A stretch of 64,000 bases of DNA. Origin: Cephalothrix simula (Eukaryota > Nemertea > Palaeonemertea > Archinemertea > Cephalotrichidae). The notes under the pieces are model-generated. The model was given only the letters and a program-made list of their open reading frames with translations, did no database searches and had not been told where the DNA came from. Where the stretch lies: the NCBI GenBank assembly GCA_035591015.1, contig JAXIUW010229173.1:1-64000 (forward strand), in the 5' to 3' direction. Position 1 is the stretch's first letter. Each line of letters begins with the position of its first letter. Made by a program: the position numbers and the translations under genes. Of this stretch, positions 16,086 through 25,884 are shown piece after piece.

Positions 16086-18872
16086 ATGATTTACAGACGC
16101 CAAAAAATATCTTCAGTTGTAGTGGTCGGTGCTTTGTCACTTATTCTAGCGGGCTGTGGCGGTATAGGTGATGAGGTTGACTGGGGCTTCAGCGAGCTCA
16201 GCCACGATGGAGGCACTGCCATTGCGGGGTACGATAGTGTTACGGGCAAACCAGTATTCTCCAATGACAGCAGTAATAGAAAATACAGAGGCCACGATGT
16301 TGAAGTAGAGCATGGACACAGCAGCAATGGCCGAAGGCACGACAAACACGGAGAACATGAACACCACAGCGATGGCCGAGAAGATGACGATGACCACGAA
16401 CACGAGCATGACGGAGACCACAGCTACGGCGGCAATGACAGCGGTAATAAAAAAAACAGAGACCGCAACGATGACCGAAAGTATGGGCACCACAGCAATG
16501 GCCGAAAGCACGACAAACACGGAAAGCATGGACACCATAGCGATGGCCGAGAAGATGACGGAGACCACAGCTACGGCAGTAATGACTGCGACTACAGGGA
16601 TGGCGGAGGCTATGGGTATGGCGGAAGCTACGGATACGGCAGCAATGACCGAAGATACAAGGATGACGGACACCATAGATATGGCAGTGATGGCTGGGAG
16701 CACTACGATGAGTCCGAAGACTTATTCAGTTACGGCATTGATGACGGAACCGGATACTACAGGGATGGAGCTAATGGCCGAGACCACGATTATATTCGCA
16801 ACCTTAGTAAGAGTAACCAAGAATATGTTTATGTAGAGTACAAAGGGGGCGATAATGGCAGGGTTTACATGTATGAGACAAAGTACAAGGGCAAAAAAGT
16901 GTACCGAAAGCATGGTCATGTAGATTATGAATACGACCGTGGCGGCAAAGTTTACACGTATTACACAGAGCACAAGTACCATAATAATGATTATACCGAG
17001 CGCAAGCACTATAGGCATGACAGACACTACCATGGTCACGGCGATCGAAAACACTGGCATAACAAAAACCACAAAGGCAAAGGCCATACCGGCGGAAGGC
17101 GTGGCGGAAACACTGTAGCTTGCCCCGATGCCACTACTAGCGAAGTTCTCTACGTTGATAAAGATAACGCAACCCCCGGAGATGGCTCTAGCTGGAGCAA
17201 AGCCTATAACGACCTCTCTAAAGCCTTGGCAGAAGCCCATCGGCTCAATACAACCACATCCACAAAGGTAACGCAGGTTTGGATTGCTGCAGGAACCTAC
17301 ATTCCGTCTTTGGCCGGTTTTGTAGCTGAAAGTGATGTTCAAAAGCGGTACTTTACCTTGCTTGATGATGTAAAGATTTATGGTGGCTTTGCCGGCACAG
17401 AAAGCGATGTAGCCGCTCGTGATACGTCTGTACATAAAGTTATTCTTAGTGGTGATATAAACGGCGATGATCAGCTGGTTGTTAGCGGCTCTATGCTTAA
17501 TAACACCGAGAATGTTTACCACGTTGTTAAGCTAGACAATATTAGCGATACGGCTGAATTGCATGGTGTAACTATCAGCGGCGGTAATGCTGTTGGCAGT
17601 TCTGGTGATGGCGGCGGAGTTTATGTTACTGGCGGCAGTCCAATCTTTAGCAATGTGATTATTACCAAGAATACAGCCGGCAGAAGCGGTGGCGGCATTT
17701 ATGCTAGCAAGAGTAATCTAACCCTCACCAATGTAATGATTGATTACAATTTCGCTTTTGGCGCAGGCGGAATTTACATCAAAGATGCACAGCCGACTTT
17801 GAATGCTGTAAGACTTTACAAAAACAGTGCTAATAAGCATGGTGGTGGAATTTTTGCGATTAATAGCAACATAGTCTTTGTTGATTCAATTATTTACGCC
17901 AACCAAACCACCAGTGATAACGGTAATGGTGGTGGAGTCTATGCATCTAATAGCACGCTGGCCTTTGATAATGTGTTGATAAAATATAATCAAACCGCTG
18001 GCAGTTATAGTAATGGTGGTGGAGTTTACGCATCTAATAGCTCTGTAACTTTTAATAAATCATCCGTCAGCGGCAATAAAACCATGGGCTATGCTAGTAA
18101 TGGCGGCGGAAGTTATATTACCAAAAGTGGAGCAACCTTTATTAATACAACCATTAACGGCAACCGCATCACTGGTGCTGTAAGTAACGGCGGCGGAGTT
18201 TATTCATCTGCAGGTAATAACCTAGATTTCATCAATGTAACGCTGGCGAATAATACTGCGCTTAGTGAAGGTGGCGGCTTATACGTTAAGGGCAATGCTA
18301 AGGCTACAAACCTTATTAATACGATTGTCTGGGGGAACAGAGAAGAAAACAACGTTTACACAGACCAATCCGCAGGGGCAGCCATAAAGATTGATCCTCT
18401 TTATCCAACAACCGTTAAAATAGCGTACAGTATTATTCAGTTTGCCAAATTGAGCGGTTCTAATGTGATTACCAAAGGCATTGGCAATGCCGTTCTTGGT
18501 GATAATAGCGGAAATAATCTATTTGATGACCCCAAATTGATACATATCAGCTCTTATGAAAGCTATGCTGAACAAGGTCTAGAAAATAATGGCAGCACCA
18601 CGCCAACCATTATAATTGATGCCAATAGCCCTGCGGCCAGTGCTGGAGTTTCTGTAAGCAGATGCAACTATACACCTTTGAAGAGTGCCGAAATCAGTAC
18701 CTATTGTCTTGAAGACAATAGCATAATTGGTGGCTGGAAGGTTATGGGCAGCACAGACATTGCAGGTATCCAAACTGGTGCTGTGCTCAACACTACGGAT
18801 GCTCGTGGCTATACGATACCCAGTGGCAAAGTAGCTATTGGTGCCTACAATCCTGATGCTATTGCTCCCTAG
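16086..18872 (+). CDS. His/Asp-rich lipoprotein with right-handed beta-helix domain
   Basis: The protein has 928 residues. The N-terminal signal peptide carries a lipobox (LAGC, Cys24), so it should be membrane-anchored outside the cytosol. Residues about 70-340 form a low-complexity region very rich in His, Asp, Gly, Tyr and Lys, with an internal direct repeat (NGRRHDKHGEH near 81 and NGRKHDKHGKH near 138). From about 350 it enters a secreted parallel-beta-helix domain: it opens with VLYVDKDNATPGDGSSWSKAY, the usual entry of Chlamydia-Pmp/DUF1565-like helices, and then repeats GGGVYASNS-type rungs to about residue 720. The His/Asp tract could bind divalent metals; the helix could bind or cut a polysaccharide. 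No catalytic residues are assigned. It stands alone. Confidence 0.75.
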   Translation: MIYRRQKISSVVVVGALSLILAGCGGIGDEVDWGFSELSHDGGTAIAGYDSVTGKPVFSNDSSNRKYRGHDVEVEHGHSSNGRRHDKHGEHEHHSDGREDDDDHEHEHDGDHSYGGNDSGNKKNRDRNDDRKYGHHSNGRKHDKHGKHGHHSDGREDDGDHSYGSNDCDYRDGGGYGYGGSYGYGSNDRRYKDDGHHRYGSDGWEHYDESEDLFSYGIDDGTGYYRDGANGRDHDYIRNLSKSNQEYVYVEYKGGDNGRVYMYETKYKGKKVYRKHGHVDYEYDRGGKVYTYYTEHKYHNNDYTERKHYRHDRHYHGHGDRKHWHNKNHKGKGHTGGRRGGNTVACPDATTSEVLYVDKDNATPGDGSSWSKAYNDLSKALAEAHRLNTTTSTKVTQVWIAAGTYIPSLAGFVAESDVQKRYFTLLDDVKIYGGFAGTESDVAARDTSVHKVILSGDINGDDQLVVSGSMLNNTENVYHVVKLDNISDTAELHGVTISGGNAVGSSGDGGGVYVTGGSPIFSNVIITKNTAGRSGGGIYASKSNLTLTNVMIDYNFAFGAGGIYIKDAQPTLNAVRLYKNSANKHGGGIFAINSNIVFVDSIIYANQTTSDNGNGGGVYASNSTLAFDNVLIKYNQTAGSYSNGGGVYASNSSVTFNKSSVSGNKTMGYASNGGGSYITKSGATFINTTINGNRITGAVSNGGGVYSSAGNNLDFINVTLANNTALSEGGGLYVKGNAKATNLINTIVWGNREENNVYTDQSAGAAIKIDPLYPTTVKIAYSIIQFAKLSGSNVITKGIGNAVLGDNSGNNLFDDPKLIHISSYESYAEQGLENNGSTTPTIIIDANSPAASAGVSVSRCNYTPLKSAEISTYCLEDNSIIGGWKVMGSTDIAGIQTGAVLNTTDARGYTIPSGKVAIGAYNPDAIAP
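16300..16720 (+). repeat. GATGGCC-type short repeats inside the lipoprotein gene
   Basis: The low-complexity tract is built from variants of CACAGCAATGGCCGAAAG, CATAGCGATGGCCGAGAAG and GACCACAGCTACGGC, giving a second-order repeat of about 171 bases (around 16325 and around 16495). The repeats keep three reading frames open at once, which is why long false frames appear on both strands here. Such tracts are prone to slippage. Confidence 0.7.
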
Positions 18873-19283
18873 CTAGTTTGAACTGCGGTATCTAGCGCTA
18901 TAGAATAAATGGAGAATAAATAACTCTTTATAGGCACATGAGTTTTAGTCAAACTTCTCTATGTAGCCCAACTGCCGTAATCACGCTTAAATCTAACATT
19001 CTTACTGATATTCTTAGTGCAGCTCATGATCTGTACGATAACCTAAACTATTAAAGTTATTCCTGATTAGCCCTGTTTGTTATGCTCTGGTCAGCCATGG
19101 AATTATCATACTGATTAAAAACGTGAATTGCGCTTTGTTTATAACCTAGAATAAGGGTGTAATTGCCATAAATTTTTTAGAAAGCGTCCAAGTTATTAGT
19201 GGCAATTTGAGTCGGCTATGGTTGATTAACTTTGATGGTGAGGGCATCCTAAAAAGAGGTGCGGTTGAAGAAAATTAATAGGG
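18873..19283. other. Intergenic region, no gene seen
   Basis: No plausible open frame, hairpin terminator or repeat was recognised. The stretch lies between the beta-helix lipoprotein and the promoter of the nitronate monooxygenase gene. Confidence 0.5.
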
Positions 19284-19311
19284 TTGAGATTGCGCTCAAA
19301 CGTGCTATACT
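19284..19311 (+). promoter_or_regulatory. Candidate sigma-70 promoter of the nitronate monooxygenase gene
   Basis: TTGAGA (19284-19289) is separated by 16 bases from TATACT (19306-19311). It lies about 70 bases upstream of the start codon. It is a motif match only. Confidence 0.45.
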
Positions 19312-19379
19312 GGCGTATAGTAACCAATTATAGTCTTATACACGCAACCAAATAGCTTTTGTAAAGAGGGTTTTGACTT

Positions 19380-20555
19380 ATGCTAGATACTTTACCATCA
19401 TTGACTATCCGTGACTTTACGGTCAAGTATCCTATCGTTCAAGGTGGGATGGGTATTGGTGTATCTTGGGATAAATTAGCTTCTGCGGTGGCCAATGCGG
19501 GCTGTATGGGAACGGTATCCAGCGTTGGCACAGGCTATTGGAACACTAAAGAAGTTAAACTTATTCAAGGACGCCCACTTAAACCAATTAACATTCATAA
19601 TAGCCACAACCTTAAAGCCATTATCAGGCGTGCTATAGATAACTCAAAGTCGGGCAATGGTGTTATTGGGGTAAATATTCTCTGCGCCGTAACCGATTAT
19701 GCTCGGCAGGTTAAAGATTCAGTTAGTGCCGGAGTGCGTTACATAATCAGCGGTGCCGGCTTGCCATTACGCTTGCCCGAGTATGTTGGCAAGGCTAATG
19801 TTGCCTTGATTCCTATTGTATCTTCGGCACGAGTGGTTGATCTAATTTGCAAGCGTTGGAAGCGTCATGGACGCATTCCTGATGCCATTATTTTAGAAGG
19901 ACCAAAGTCTGGCGGGCATCAGGGCTTTACCTATGAGCAGTGCTTTGATGAAAAATACAGGCTAGAAAACCTAACCTCAGAAGTTCTAAAGGCTTGCAAA
20001 CGCTGGGATAATATCCCTCTAATTGTGGCCGGTGGCATTTGGGATAAGCAAGATATTGAAAGGTTTATGAATATGGGCGCCTCGGGCGTGCAGATGGCCA
20101 CTCGCTTTATTGGCACCGAAGAGTGCGATGCCTCGGATATGTTCAAGAATGTTCTGTTCAAAGCCAACGCCAGTGATATTCAGCTAATCAAGTCACCCGT
20201 TGGCTATCCAGCCCGTGGCGTGGTTACAACGCCATTGCTCCGCAATGTTATGGCCGGTGTTCGCCCTAAGATACCCTGCATTTCTAACTGCGTAGAGCCC
20301 TGTAACCATGGCAAAGAAGCTAATAAGGTTGGTTACTGCATCTCTAATTCTTTAGGTGATGCGGTGCGTGGTGTCTATGAAACAGGGCTGTTCTTTTCTG
20401 GGTCTAATGGTTATCGCCTCAAGCAGAAGTATTCTGTGCAAGACATAGTTGACAAGCTAGTTGGCCTCAAGCCCGATGATCAGCCTTCAAACAGCTTTGT
20501 TGATGAGAACGAAGTTCCCCTAGAGCAACATTTAGGACCAGTGGCTAATCACTAG
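19380..20555 (+). CDS. Nitronate monooxygenase-family flavoprotein
   Basis: The protein has 391 residues with a flavin-binding TIM barrel of the nitronate monooxygenase (2-nitropropane dioxygenase) superfamily: PIVQGGMGIGVSWDKLASAVANAG at the N-terminus, GPKSGGHQGFTYEQC near residue 178 with the His of the active site, VAGGIWDKQDIERFMNMGASGVQMATRFIGTEE near 219-251. The family oxidises nitronates or reduces enoyl substrates with FMN; the specific substrate is unknown. The C-terminus has a Cys-rich CISNCVEPC segment. It is a single-gene unit converging on the restriction system. Confidence 0.85.
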   Translation: MLDTLPSLTIRDFTVKYPIVQGGMGIGVSWDKLASAVANAGCMGTVSSVGTGYWNTKEVKLIQGRPLKPINIHNSHNLKAIIRRAIDNSKSGNGVIGVNILCAVTDYARQVKDSVSAGVRYIISGAGLPLRLPEYVGKANVALIPIVSSARVVDLICKRWKRHGRIPDAIILEGPKSGGHQGFTYEQCFDEKYRLENLTSEVLKACKRWDNIPLIVAGGIWDKQDIERFMNMGASGVQMATRFIGTEECDASDMFKNVLFKANASDIQLIKSPVGYPARGVVTTPLLRNVMAGVRPKIPCISNCVEPCNHGKEANKVGYCISNSLGDAVRGVYETGLFFSGSNGYRLKQKYSVQDIVDKLVGLKPDDQPSNSFVDENEVPLEQHLGPVANH

Positions 20556-20611
20556 AAATCGCAGAGATGCTGTCTGTTTGATAGAACTAATCAGTTATTT
20601 CTGCAATTCCT

Positions 20612-21994
20612 TTACTGATTTATACCGCTAGAGTTCTGTAGCCATTTGATTGCAGTTTGTTCGTCTTGTTCAATAGCGATTTCTACTGCTCGTTTTGCGT
20701 TTTCTAAAAGATTCCTAGATTGTTTGCGTAGCCTAATAGATTCGGTAACTTTTTGCTGGATTTCGAGTTGCTTTGATTTTGGCAAAATCGGTATGACCAC
20801 CTCTTTTATTTGGTCTGGCCGCCAATGGAGAATAACAGAGCCACCGACATCACGATTGACTTGTTCTTTAGTCAGGATTGAGCTTAGTACCAGAGATAGG
20901 TATTCATTATTCACCTTGTCCGATTTTGTTTTGAGGCGAATAATACCACTAGATAGAATCATCCTTTTTGGCGTTTCGTTCAGATAGTGGGCAATACCCG
21001 GCGTAGCATCTTTACTGAGCAGTATTTCATTTTTTTGGGGTTGGTGCTGCTTGATTGTTTCATACAGCTTTTCGGAGATATACTTTTCTTCAGTGATTTC
21101 AAACGAGCTTATGTTGCTTACCCTGACGAATGGAATACCCTCATCCAGATATTCACTACTCCCAACTTCTACACACTTCTTGAACTTGACCAAGCTCTCT
21201 AAAGTATCCCAACCGCCATTATAGGCTTTGATGGTAGTAATAATGTCATCATATTTGGGTTGATAGTATTCTGCATCAATGCGTTCTGCTTGTTGAACAT
21301 CAGAATAGCTTTTGATGAATGTTAATTGATGCTTAGGTTTCCAGTTGGTTAAGCCGAGTTCAGTGAGGAGGATATCTTGGGCTTGTTGGTATGTTGATTT
21401 ATAATCACGCTTTTTTTCAAAAGCAATAGCAACAATATCAATTACGGAAGTTTCCAAACTGATTGAGGGTCTAATGATGGCGACACTCAAAATATCGTTA
21501 TTAGATACTGCGGGATACATCGTCGCCTTGTTTGCCCTAATCAAACATTTTATAAAGTAGTTTGTTTTACAAAACGCATAAAGATATTTTGGATTTATGC
21601 TATTGGCTCTCAAAACAGCAAGCCCGCTGCTGCCAATCAGCCCATCCCTGTCTATAAATGCAACAGCATTTCTATTTGGCCTTACAGTTGAAACCGCTAC
21701 ATCGTTTTTGTGTAAAATGTAATGTGCTCGATCTGGCTCGTCTCCCTTATCTATCTTAGTAGTTTGGTAGCCTCCATCACTCAGAGATATACTGGAAATC
21801 TCCAGATATTCAAAATCCTTGTTTATAGGCGATGATTTGATGTTTTTTATCTCTGCATCAACACAATTACGGATTTTTATATCGGAAGAAACAAGTTTGC
21901 TATTTTGTATTAGGTCCGGATGCCAATAATCACTGTCTATCCTGTAGTCGAAAAGGCTTCTCACTTCAGAATAATTAACAATAGAAACCTGCAT
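20612..21994 (-). CDS. Type I-like DNA specificity subunit (HsdS)
   Basis: The protein has 460 residues from the ATG at 21994, chosen because GGAGGGG lies five bases upstream, inside the last codons of the methylase gene. It has two target-recognition halves, one from about residue 5 and one from about 230. The second opens with QQAERIDAEYYQPKYDDI and includes a VRVSNIS segment. Helical conserved regions follow each half (EKKRDYKSTYQQAQDILLTELGL in the middle; KQLEIQQKVTESIRLRKQSRNLLENAK at the end). It should set the bipartite DNA sequence recognised by the neighbouring methylase-nuclease. Confidence 0.85.
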   Translation of the reverse strand: MQVSIVNYSEVRSLFDYRIDSDYWHPDLIQNSKLVSSDIKIRNCVDAEIKNIKSSPINKDFEYLEISSISLSDGGYQTTKIDKGDEPDRAHYILHKNDVAVSTVRPNRNAVAFIDRDGLIGSSGLAVLRANSINPKYLYAFCKTNYFIKCLIRANKATMYPAVSNNDILSVAIIRPSISLETSVIDIVAIAFEKKRDYKSTYQQAQDILLTELGLTNWKPKHQLTFIKSYSDVQQAERIDAEYYQPKYDDIITTIKAYNGGWDTLESLVKFKKCVEVGSSEYLDEGIPFVRVSNISSFEITEEKYISEKLYETIKQHQPQKNEILLSKDATPGIAHYLNETPKRMILSSGIIRLKTKSDKVNNEYLSLVLSSILTKEQVNRDVGGSVILHWRPDQIKEVVIPILPKSKQLEIQQKVTESIRLRKQSRNLLENAKRAVEIAIEQDEQTAIKWLQNSSGINQ

Positions 21995-21996
21995 CT

Positions 21997-24060
21997 TTAC
22001 CCCTCCAGCCAAAATGATAACTTTTCACTCTTTGCCCATTCAATAAAGGCCTCGGCAATACCGTCTTGAAGTTCGCTCGCATGATTATGCAAGTCATGTT
22101 CAACTATTAGATGTCCGTTCTTATCTAGCTTGTATTGTCCGTCGTCGTTTTTCAGATAGATATAATCTCCAGAGTTGTTCTTGCCGCCTTTCTCTGATAC
22201 TGCAAAGAAAATCGGGTAGTCATCAACCTTAGGGCAAAGCCTATCGTCCCACTTTTGAACAAACAAAACGCTAGTTTTAGTGCCAGTGTGGGGCTTGAAG
22301 GTGTTGCCGTGCAAACCAACTACCGCAAGAATACGACCATGCCGAGCAATAAATTCTCTAATGTATTTGTCTGAAGTATTGTTGAAGCGACCCTGTGGCA
22401 AGACTATTGCCATGCGTCCGCCGGGCTTGAGAAACTTAATATTTCTTTCTATAAACAGAATATCTCGCCCAACTTTGTTTTGCATCTTTCCGTTTGGCTT
22501 TGAGGCCAGCTCGTACTGGTGCAAAATGCGACTTTCTTTGATGTCTCCGGCAAAAGGCGGGTTAGCCATGACAATATCAAAATTAAACTCTATGTTATCA
22601 TCTGTAGTACTTCTTAGTTCTTCCAACCGTCCAAAGCCTTTACCGTAGGTGTTGATCCACTTGCGATCTTTTTCAGTTTTGTCGCTCCAGCGTTCAAAAT
22701 CCAATGTGTTTAGGTGCAATACATTAGTTTCGCCATCACCTGCAATCAAGTTTAGAGTGCGAGCCACACGTACAGTTTTTTCATCAAAGTCAATTCCAAA
22801 AACCTTGAGTACGTGCTGCTTTTCTTCATCTTTAATTTTGGCATTGGTAAAGAGATGGCCAGTTAGTTTGAAAATTGTATGCACTGGAAAACCGCAACTG
22901 CCCGAGGCGGTATCAATCATATATTCGCCACGTATAGGATTAAGCATTTGTACGCACATATCAATAACATGGCGCGGAGTAAAGTATTGGCCTTTTTCAC
23001 CTTTAGCAGATTTATTAACTAGATATTCAAAGGCTTCATCCACCACCAATAAATTAGAGTTAAACAGCTTGACATCCTGCAAACTAGAAACACAAACTGC
23101 TAAATGACTGTCTGAAAGCTCAAAGTTCGCACCTTCGGTAAATACGCCAGACCATTCTTTTTTTGCTTGATTAAATAAAGCCTGTATTTTATTTTTTAGT
23201 TCAGAATCGGTTTGTCCGGTATTCCTAAACTCCATAATGCGGAAACCTTGATCATTAAGTCTTTCAAGGCATTCTTTGATTTTTTCGTAATCACCCCGTT
23301 CTTCGTCATCCAGACTTGTTGCAAGGTGATGTTCTATAATGGACTTGTCTTTTCTACTGATAAACTCATCGTACAGCTTTGCAAAAATAAGCTTGAATAC
23401 CTCCTCGAAAACATCCACACCAGCATTTGCCAAAACTTCATCCTCCATTTCAAGAATAATGTTTTTTAATGATTTGTGTTCATTAGCAATTTTATCTTTA
23501 ATGATTAAATTGCGCAGTGTAAAGCGTTCATTCAGAATGTCCGCAAGGCGTTGATTCTCTTTTGGGATATCAGTAATATCTTCAAAGTAATTGGGGTCCT
23601 TGCGGTGATAGTGCGAAATTTGCTCTCCATTTGTCCACACGCCGATAGGCGCACCTGTGGCGTTGCAATAGGAACGGAGCTGATTTTTGCCGTCTTTGAG
23701 CTTTGGCTTCTTTAGCTCAATAATGATGTAAGGGGTGTCGGTGCGATCTTTATCAAACACAACAATATCGGCTCTTTTGACCTCACGCCCAAAATTGACC
23801 GCATGTTCAAAGGCTAATCTTTTTTTGGAATAGCCATAATCCGTAATCAGTCTAGTCGCATAGAGCTGACGGATAACCTCTTCTGATTTGAGTTGAATAT
23901 CCTTTTCACGCACAATACAGCTGACAAAAAATTTTTCATTGCCACGAATAACCTTGGTGAATATTTTTTCGTTTAGGGCAGCAATTTCTTCACTTGAGAA
24001 TATACCAAGGTGATAATCACTATCTTTGAGAATGGTTTCAATAATGTTTTTTGAACTCAT
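21997..24060 (-). CDS. Fused nuclease and N6-adenine DNA methyltransferase
   Basis: The protein has 687 residues. The N-terminal part (about 55-165) resembles the HsdR N-terminal nuclease domain: Asp98, Glu115 and Lys117 (IELKKPK) fit a PD-(D/E)XK site. A helical linker follows. From about 335 it is an N6-adenine methylase: GQYFTP (357-362), the AdoMet motif DTASGSCGF (383-391) and the catalytic NPPF (500-503). No helicase motor is present here or next door. Nuclease and methylase in one chain plus a separate specificity subunit is the BcgI (type IIB/IIG) layout, not classical type I. The function is inferred; the specificity is unknown. Confidence 0.8.
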   Translation of the reverse strand: MSSKNIIETILKDSDYHLGIFSSEEIAALNEKIFTKVIRGNEKFFVSCIVREKDIQLKSEEVIRQLYATRLITDYGYSKKRLAFEHAVNFGREVKRADIVVFDKDRTDTPYIIIELKKPKLKDGKNQLRSYCNATGAPIGVWTNGEQISHYHRKDPNYFEDITDIPKENQRLADILNERFTLRNLIIKDKIANEHKSLKNIILEMEDEVLANAGVDVFEEVFKLIFAKLYDEFISRKDKSIIEHHLATSLDDEERGDYEKIKECLERLNDQGFRIMEFRNTGQTDSELKNKIQALFNQAKKEWSGVFTEGANFELSDSHLAVCVSSLQDVKLFNSNLLVVDEAFEYLVNKSAKGEKGQYFTPRHVIDMCVQMLNPIRGEYMIDTASGSCGFPVHTIFKLTGHLFTNAKIKDEEKQHVLKVFGIDFDEKTVRVARTLNLIAGDGETNVLHLNTLDFERWSDKTEKDRKWINTYGKGFGRLEELRSTTDDNIEFNFDIVMANPPFAGDIKESRILHQYELASKPNGKMQNKVGRDILFIERNIKFLKPGGRMAIVLPQGRFNNTSDKYIREFIARHGRILAVVGLHGNTFKPHTGTKTSVLFVQKWDDRLCPKVDDYPIFFAVSEKGGKNNSGDYIYLKNDDGQYKLDKNGHLIVEHDLHNHASELQDGIAEAFIEWAKSEKLSFWLEG

Positions 24061-24607
24061 AGTGCTTCTATTAATTTTATATAGATTAAATTTTCTTAAC
24101 TCTCATACCTAAAGAAAATATGACGGATGATAATTTGCTTTTTAATAAAGATAGATGATTGAAACTTATCAACCATATACTCTCTTCGGTAATCTTCATT
24201 TTGAAGCACAATATTTATAACAATATTAAATAATTGATTTTATCAGCTAAAACTTATCATTCCTAAAGCTTAAGATGTTGTATTGTTCTACCAGAACTGG
24301 CTCTGAATTACGATTAGTATTTTTGATTTACCGTATATGATACTCCCTTGATAAACTAATAATATACAGGTGACTATAAAGTAAAATCATGCTCTATTAG
24401 TCATATACTTGTGGCGATTGGCAAGCCGTATTGAAGAAACAAACTTCATAAAATGACTGTATTAATAAATTTTCACATCTATAAATTCATATTAGAACAG
24501 AGATTTTAATCATATCAAGTAATTAAACCTTCTTAACTCATCGTTTAGATTGTTCAATATATAATTAAGGCATATTGTTCGCTAACAAATCCACATCCAA
24601 ATAAGAA
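24061..24607. other. AT-rich divergent intergenic region
   Basis: This region lies between the restriction genes (minus) and the arabinose-lipid operon (plus). It is very AT-rich with no convincing frame. It must hold both promoters, but AT-richness makes motif calls unreliable. Its composition, with that of the following operon, differs from the flanking genes and fits a transferred block. Confidence 0.4.
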
Positions 24608-25477
24608 ATGAATCTACGTTCAATAATCCATTTAATGCGGCCTCACCAATATGTGAAAAATTTATTTATATTCTCACCGCTGTTTTTTGGATTAAAAATA
24701 ACGGATATGTGTCTATTTTTTAATGCCTTTATTACGTTTTTGGCATTTTCTTTATCGGCGAGTGCAATCTATATTCTCAATGATTGCCATGATATTGAAG
24801 AAGACAAACAACACCCTAAAAAGAAAAACCGACCATTAGCTTCAGGCGCAATATCTAAACTGCAAGCCATTATTATTATGCTTGTATTATTGATTTCAGG
24901 TGTAATCTTAAGCACTTTCATATCAATGACAGCCACATATATATTACTAGTTTATGTTGTGATAAATATTGGATACAGCTATTACCTTAAACATATCCCA
25001 ATAGTTGATATTGCAATCATAGCGATAGGATTTGTGTTGAGATTATTCGTTGGGTCTGCTGTTACAGAAATTAATTTATCTATGTGGATAGTCATAATGA
25101 CTTTTTTATTAGCACTTTTTATGGCTTTGGCTAAGCGTCGTGATGATGTGCTTATTTACATGGAAACTGGCAAAAAAATGCGTAAAGTTATGGACGGTTA
25201 CAACCTGCCTTTTCTTGATGGCGCAATGGCGGTGATGAGCTCGGTTGTTATTGTTTCTTATATAAATTATACAACTTCTATTGAACTTATAAGGCGTGTA
25301 GATAGCGAATACCTATACCTAACCTCTTTTTTTGTCATTGTGGGCATTCTGCGCTATATGAAAATAACTTTTGTTAATAAAGAAAGTGGCTCACCTACAA
25401 AAATTGTACTGAAAGATCTTTTTATGCAATTAATTCTTATAGCATGGGCGGCTTCTTTTGCATGGATTATTTATTGA
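24608..25477 (+). CDS. UbiA-family decaprenyl-phosphate phosphoribosyltransferase-like protein
   Basis: The protein has 289 residues and is an integral membrane prenyltransferase with about eight helices. The metal/prenyl-diphosphate motif NDxxDxxxD is present (Asn58, Asp59, Asp62, Asp66), followed by HPKKKNRPLASG. An N-terminal MRPHQYVKN segment and the second aspartate region (ALAKRRDD near 173) match the family branch that transfers phosphoribose to polyprenyl phosphate. It is the first gene of an operon with GtrA-, DprE1- and DprE2-like genes, which supports that role over quinone synthesis. Its AT-richness differs from its neighbours upstream. Confidence 0.82.
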   Translation: MNLRSIIHLMRPHQYVKNLFIFSPLFFGLKITDMCLFFNAFITFLAFSLSASAIYILNDCHDIEEDKQHPKKKNRPLASGAISKLQAIIIMLVLLISGVILSTFISMTATYILLVYVVINIGYSYYLKHIPIVDIAIIAIGFVLRLFVGSAVTEINLSMWIVIMTFLLALFMALAKRRDDVLIYMETGKKMRKVMDGYNLPFLDGAMAVMSSVVIVSYINYTTSIELIRRVDSEYLYLTSFFVIVGILRYMKITFVNKESGSPTKIVLKDLFMQLILIAWAASFAWIIY

Positions 25478-25884
25478 TGTTGGCGATTAAATATATACTA
25501 TTTGCTGTTGTGTCTACGCTGTTTAACCTACTATTTCAATATATTAGTTTTATTTTTTATAACGGCTTTGCTTCACTTTATACAGCTATGTTATTAGGCA
25601 CTCTTGCGGGGTTAATTGCAAAATATATCTTAGATAAGAAATATATTTTTTATCATATCCCCAAAAATAGAACTGATGATGCTAAAAAATTTATGTTGTA
25701 TTCCATCATGGGCGTATTTACAACAATCATTTTTTGGGGAACGGAAATAATCTTTAACGCAATCTTTCAACATCCTAATGCTAAATATTTTGGTGCGGTT
25801 ATAGGCCTAAGTGCTGGCTACATTATTAAGTATTTTTTGGATAAGAAGTATGTTTTCTCACATAAAAATCAAGTCATCACATGA
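25477..25884 (+). CDS. GtrA-like small membrane protein
   Basis: The protein has about 135 residues with four transmembrane helices and the GtrA/DPMS3 family pattern, including two similar KY-I/F-LDKKY segments (near residues 46 and 120). These proteins are thought to flip or stabilise polyprenyl-linked sugars. The ATG at 25477 overlaps the UbiA stop by one base; an in-frame ATG at 25444 would add 11 residues, and neither has a clear ribosome site. The gene position in the operon suggests it handles polyprenyl-phospho-ribose or -arabinose. Confidence 0.8.
   Translation: MLAIKYILFAVVSTLFNLLFQYISFIFYNGFASLYTAMLLGTLAGLIAKYILDKKYIFYHIPKNRTDDAKKFMLYSIMGVFTTIIFWGTEIIFNAIFQHPNAKYFGAVIGLSAGYIIKYFLDKKYVFSHKNQVIT

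Noticed and set aside
16146-16703. Long minus-strand frame rich in Val/Ala/Ile/Ser inside the lipoprotein gene
   Set aside because: It is a by-product of the GATGGCC-type coding repeats that keep several frames open; the plus frame with lipobox and beta-helix is the real gene. The same holds for the plus frame at 16312-16836.
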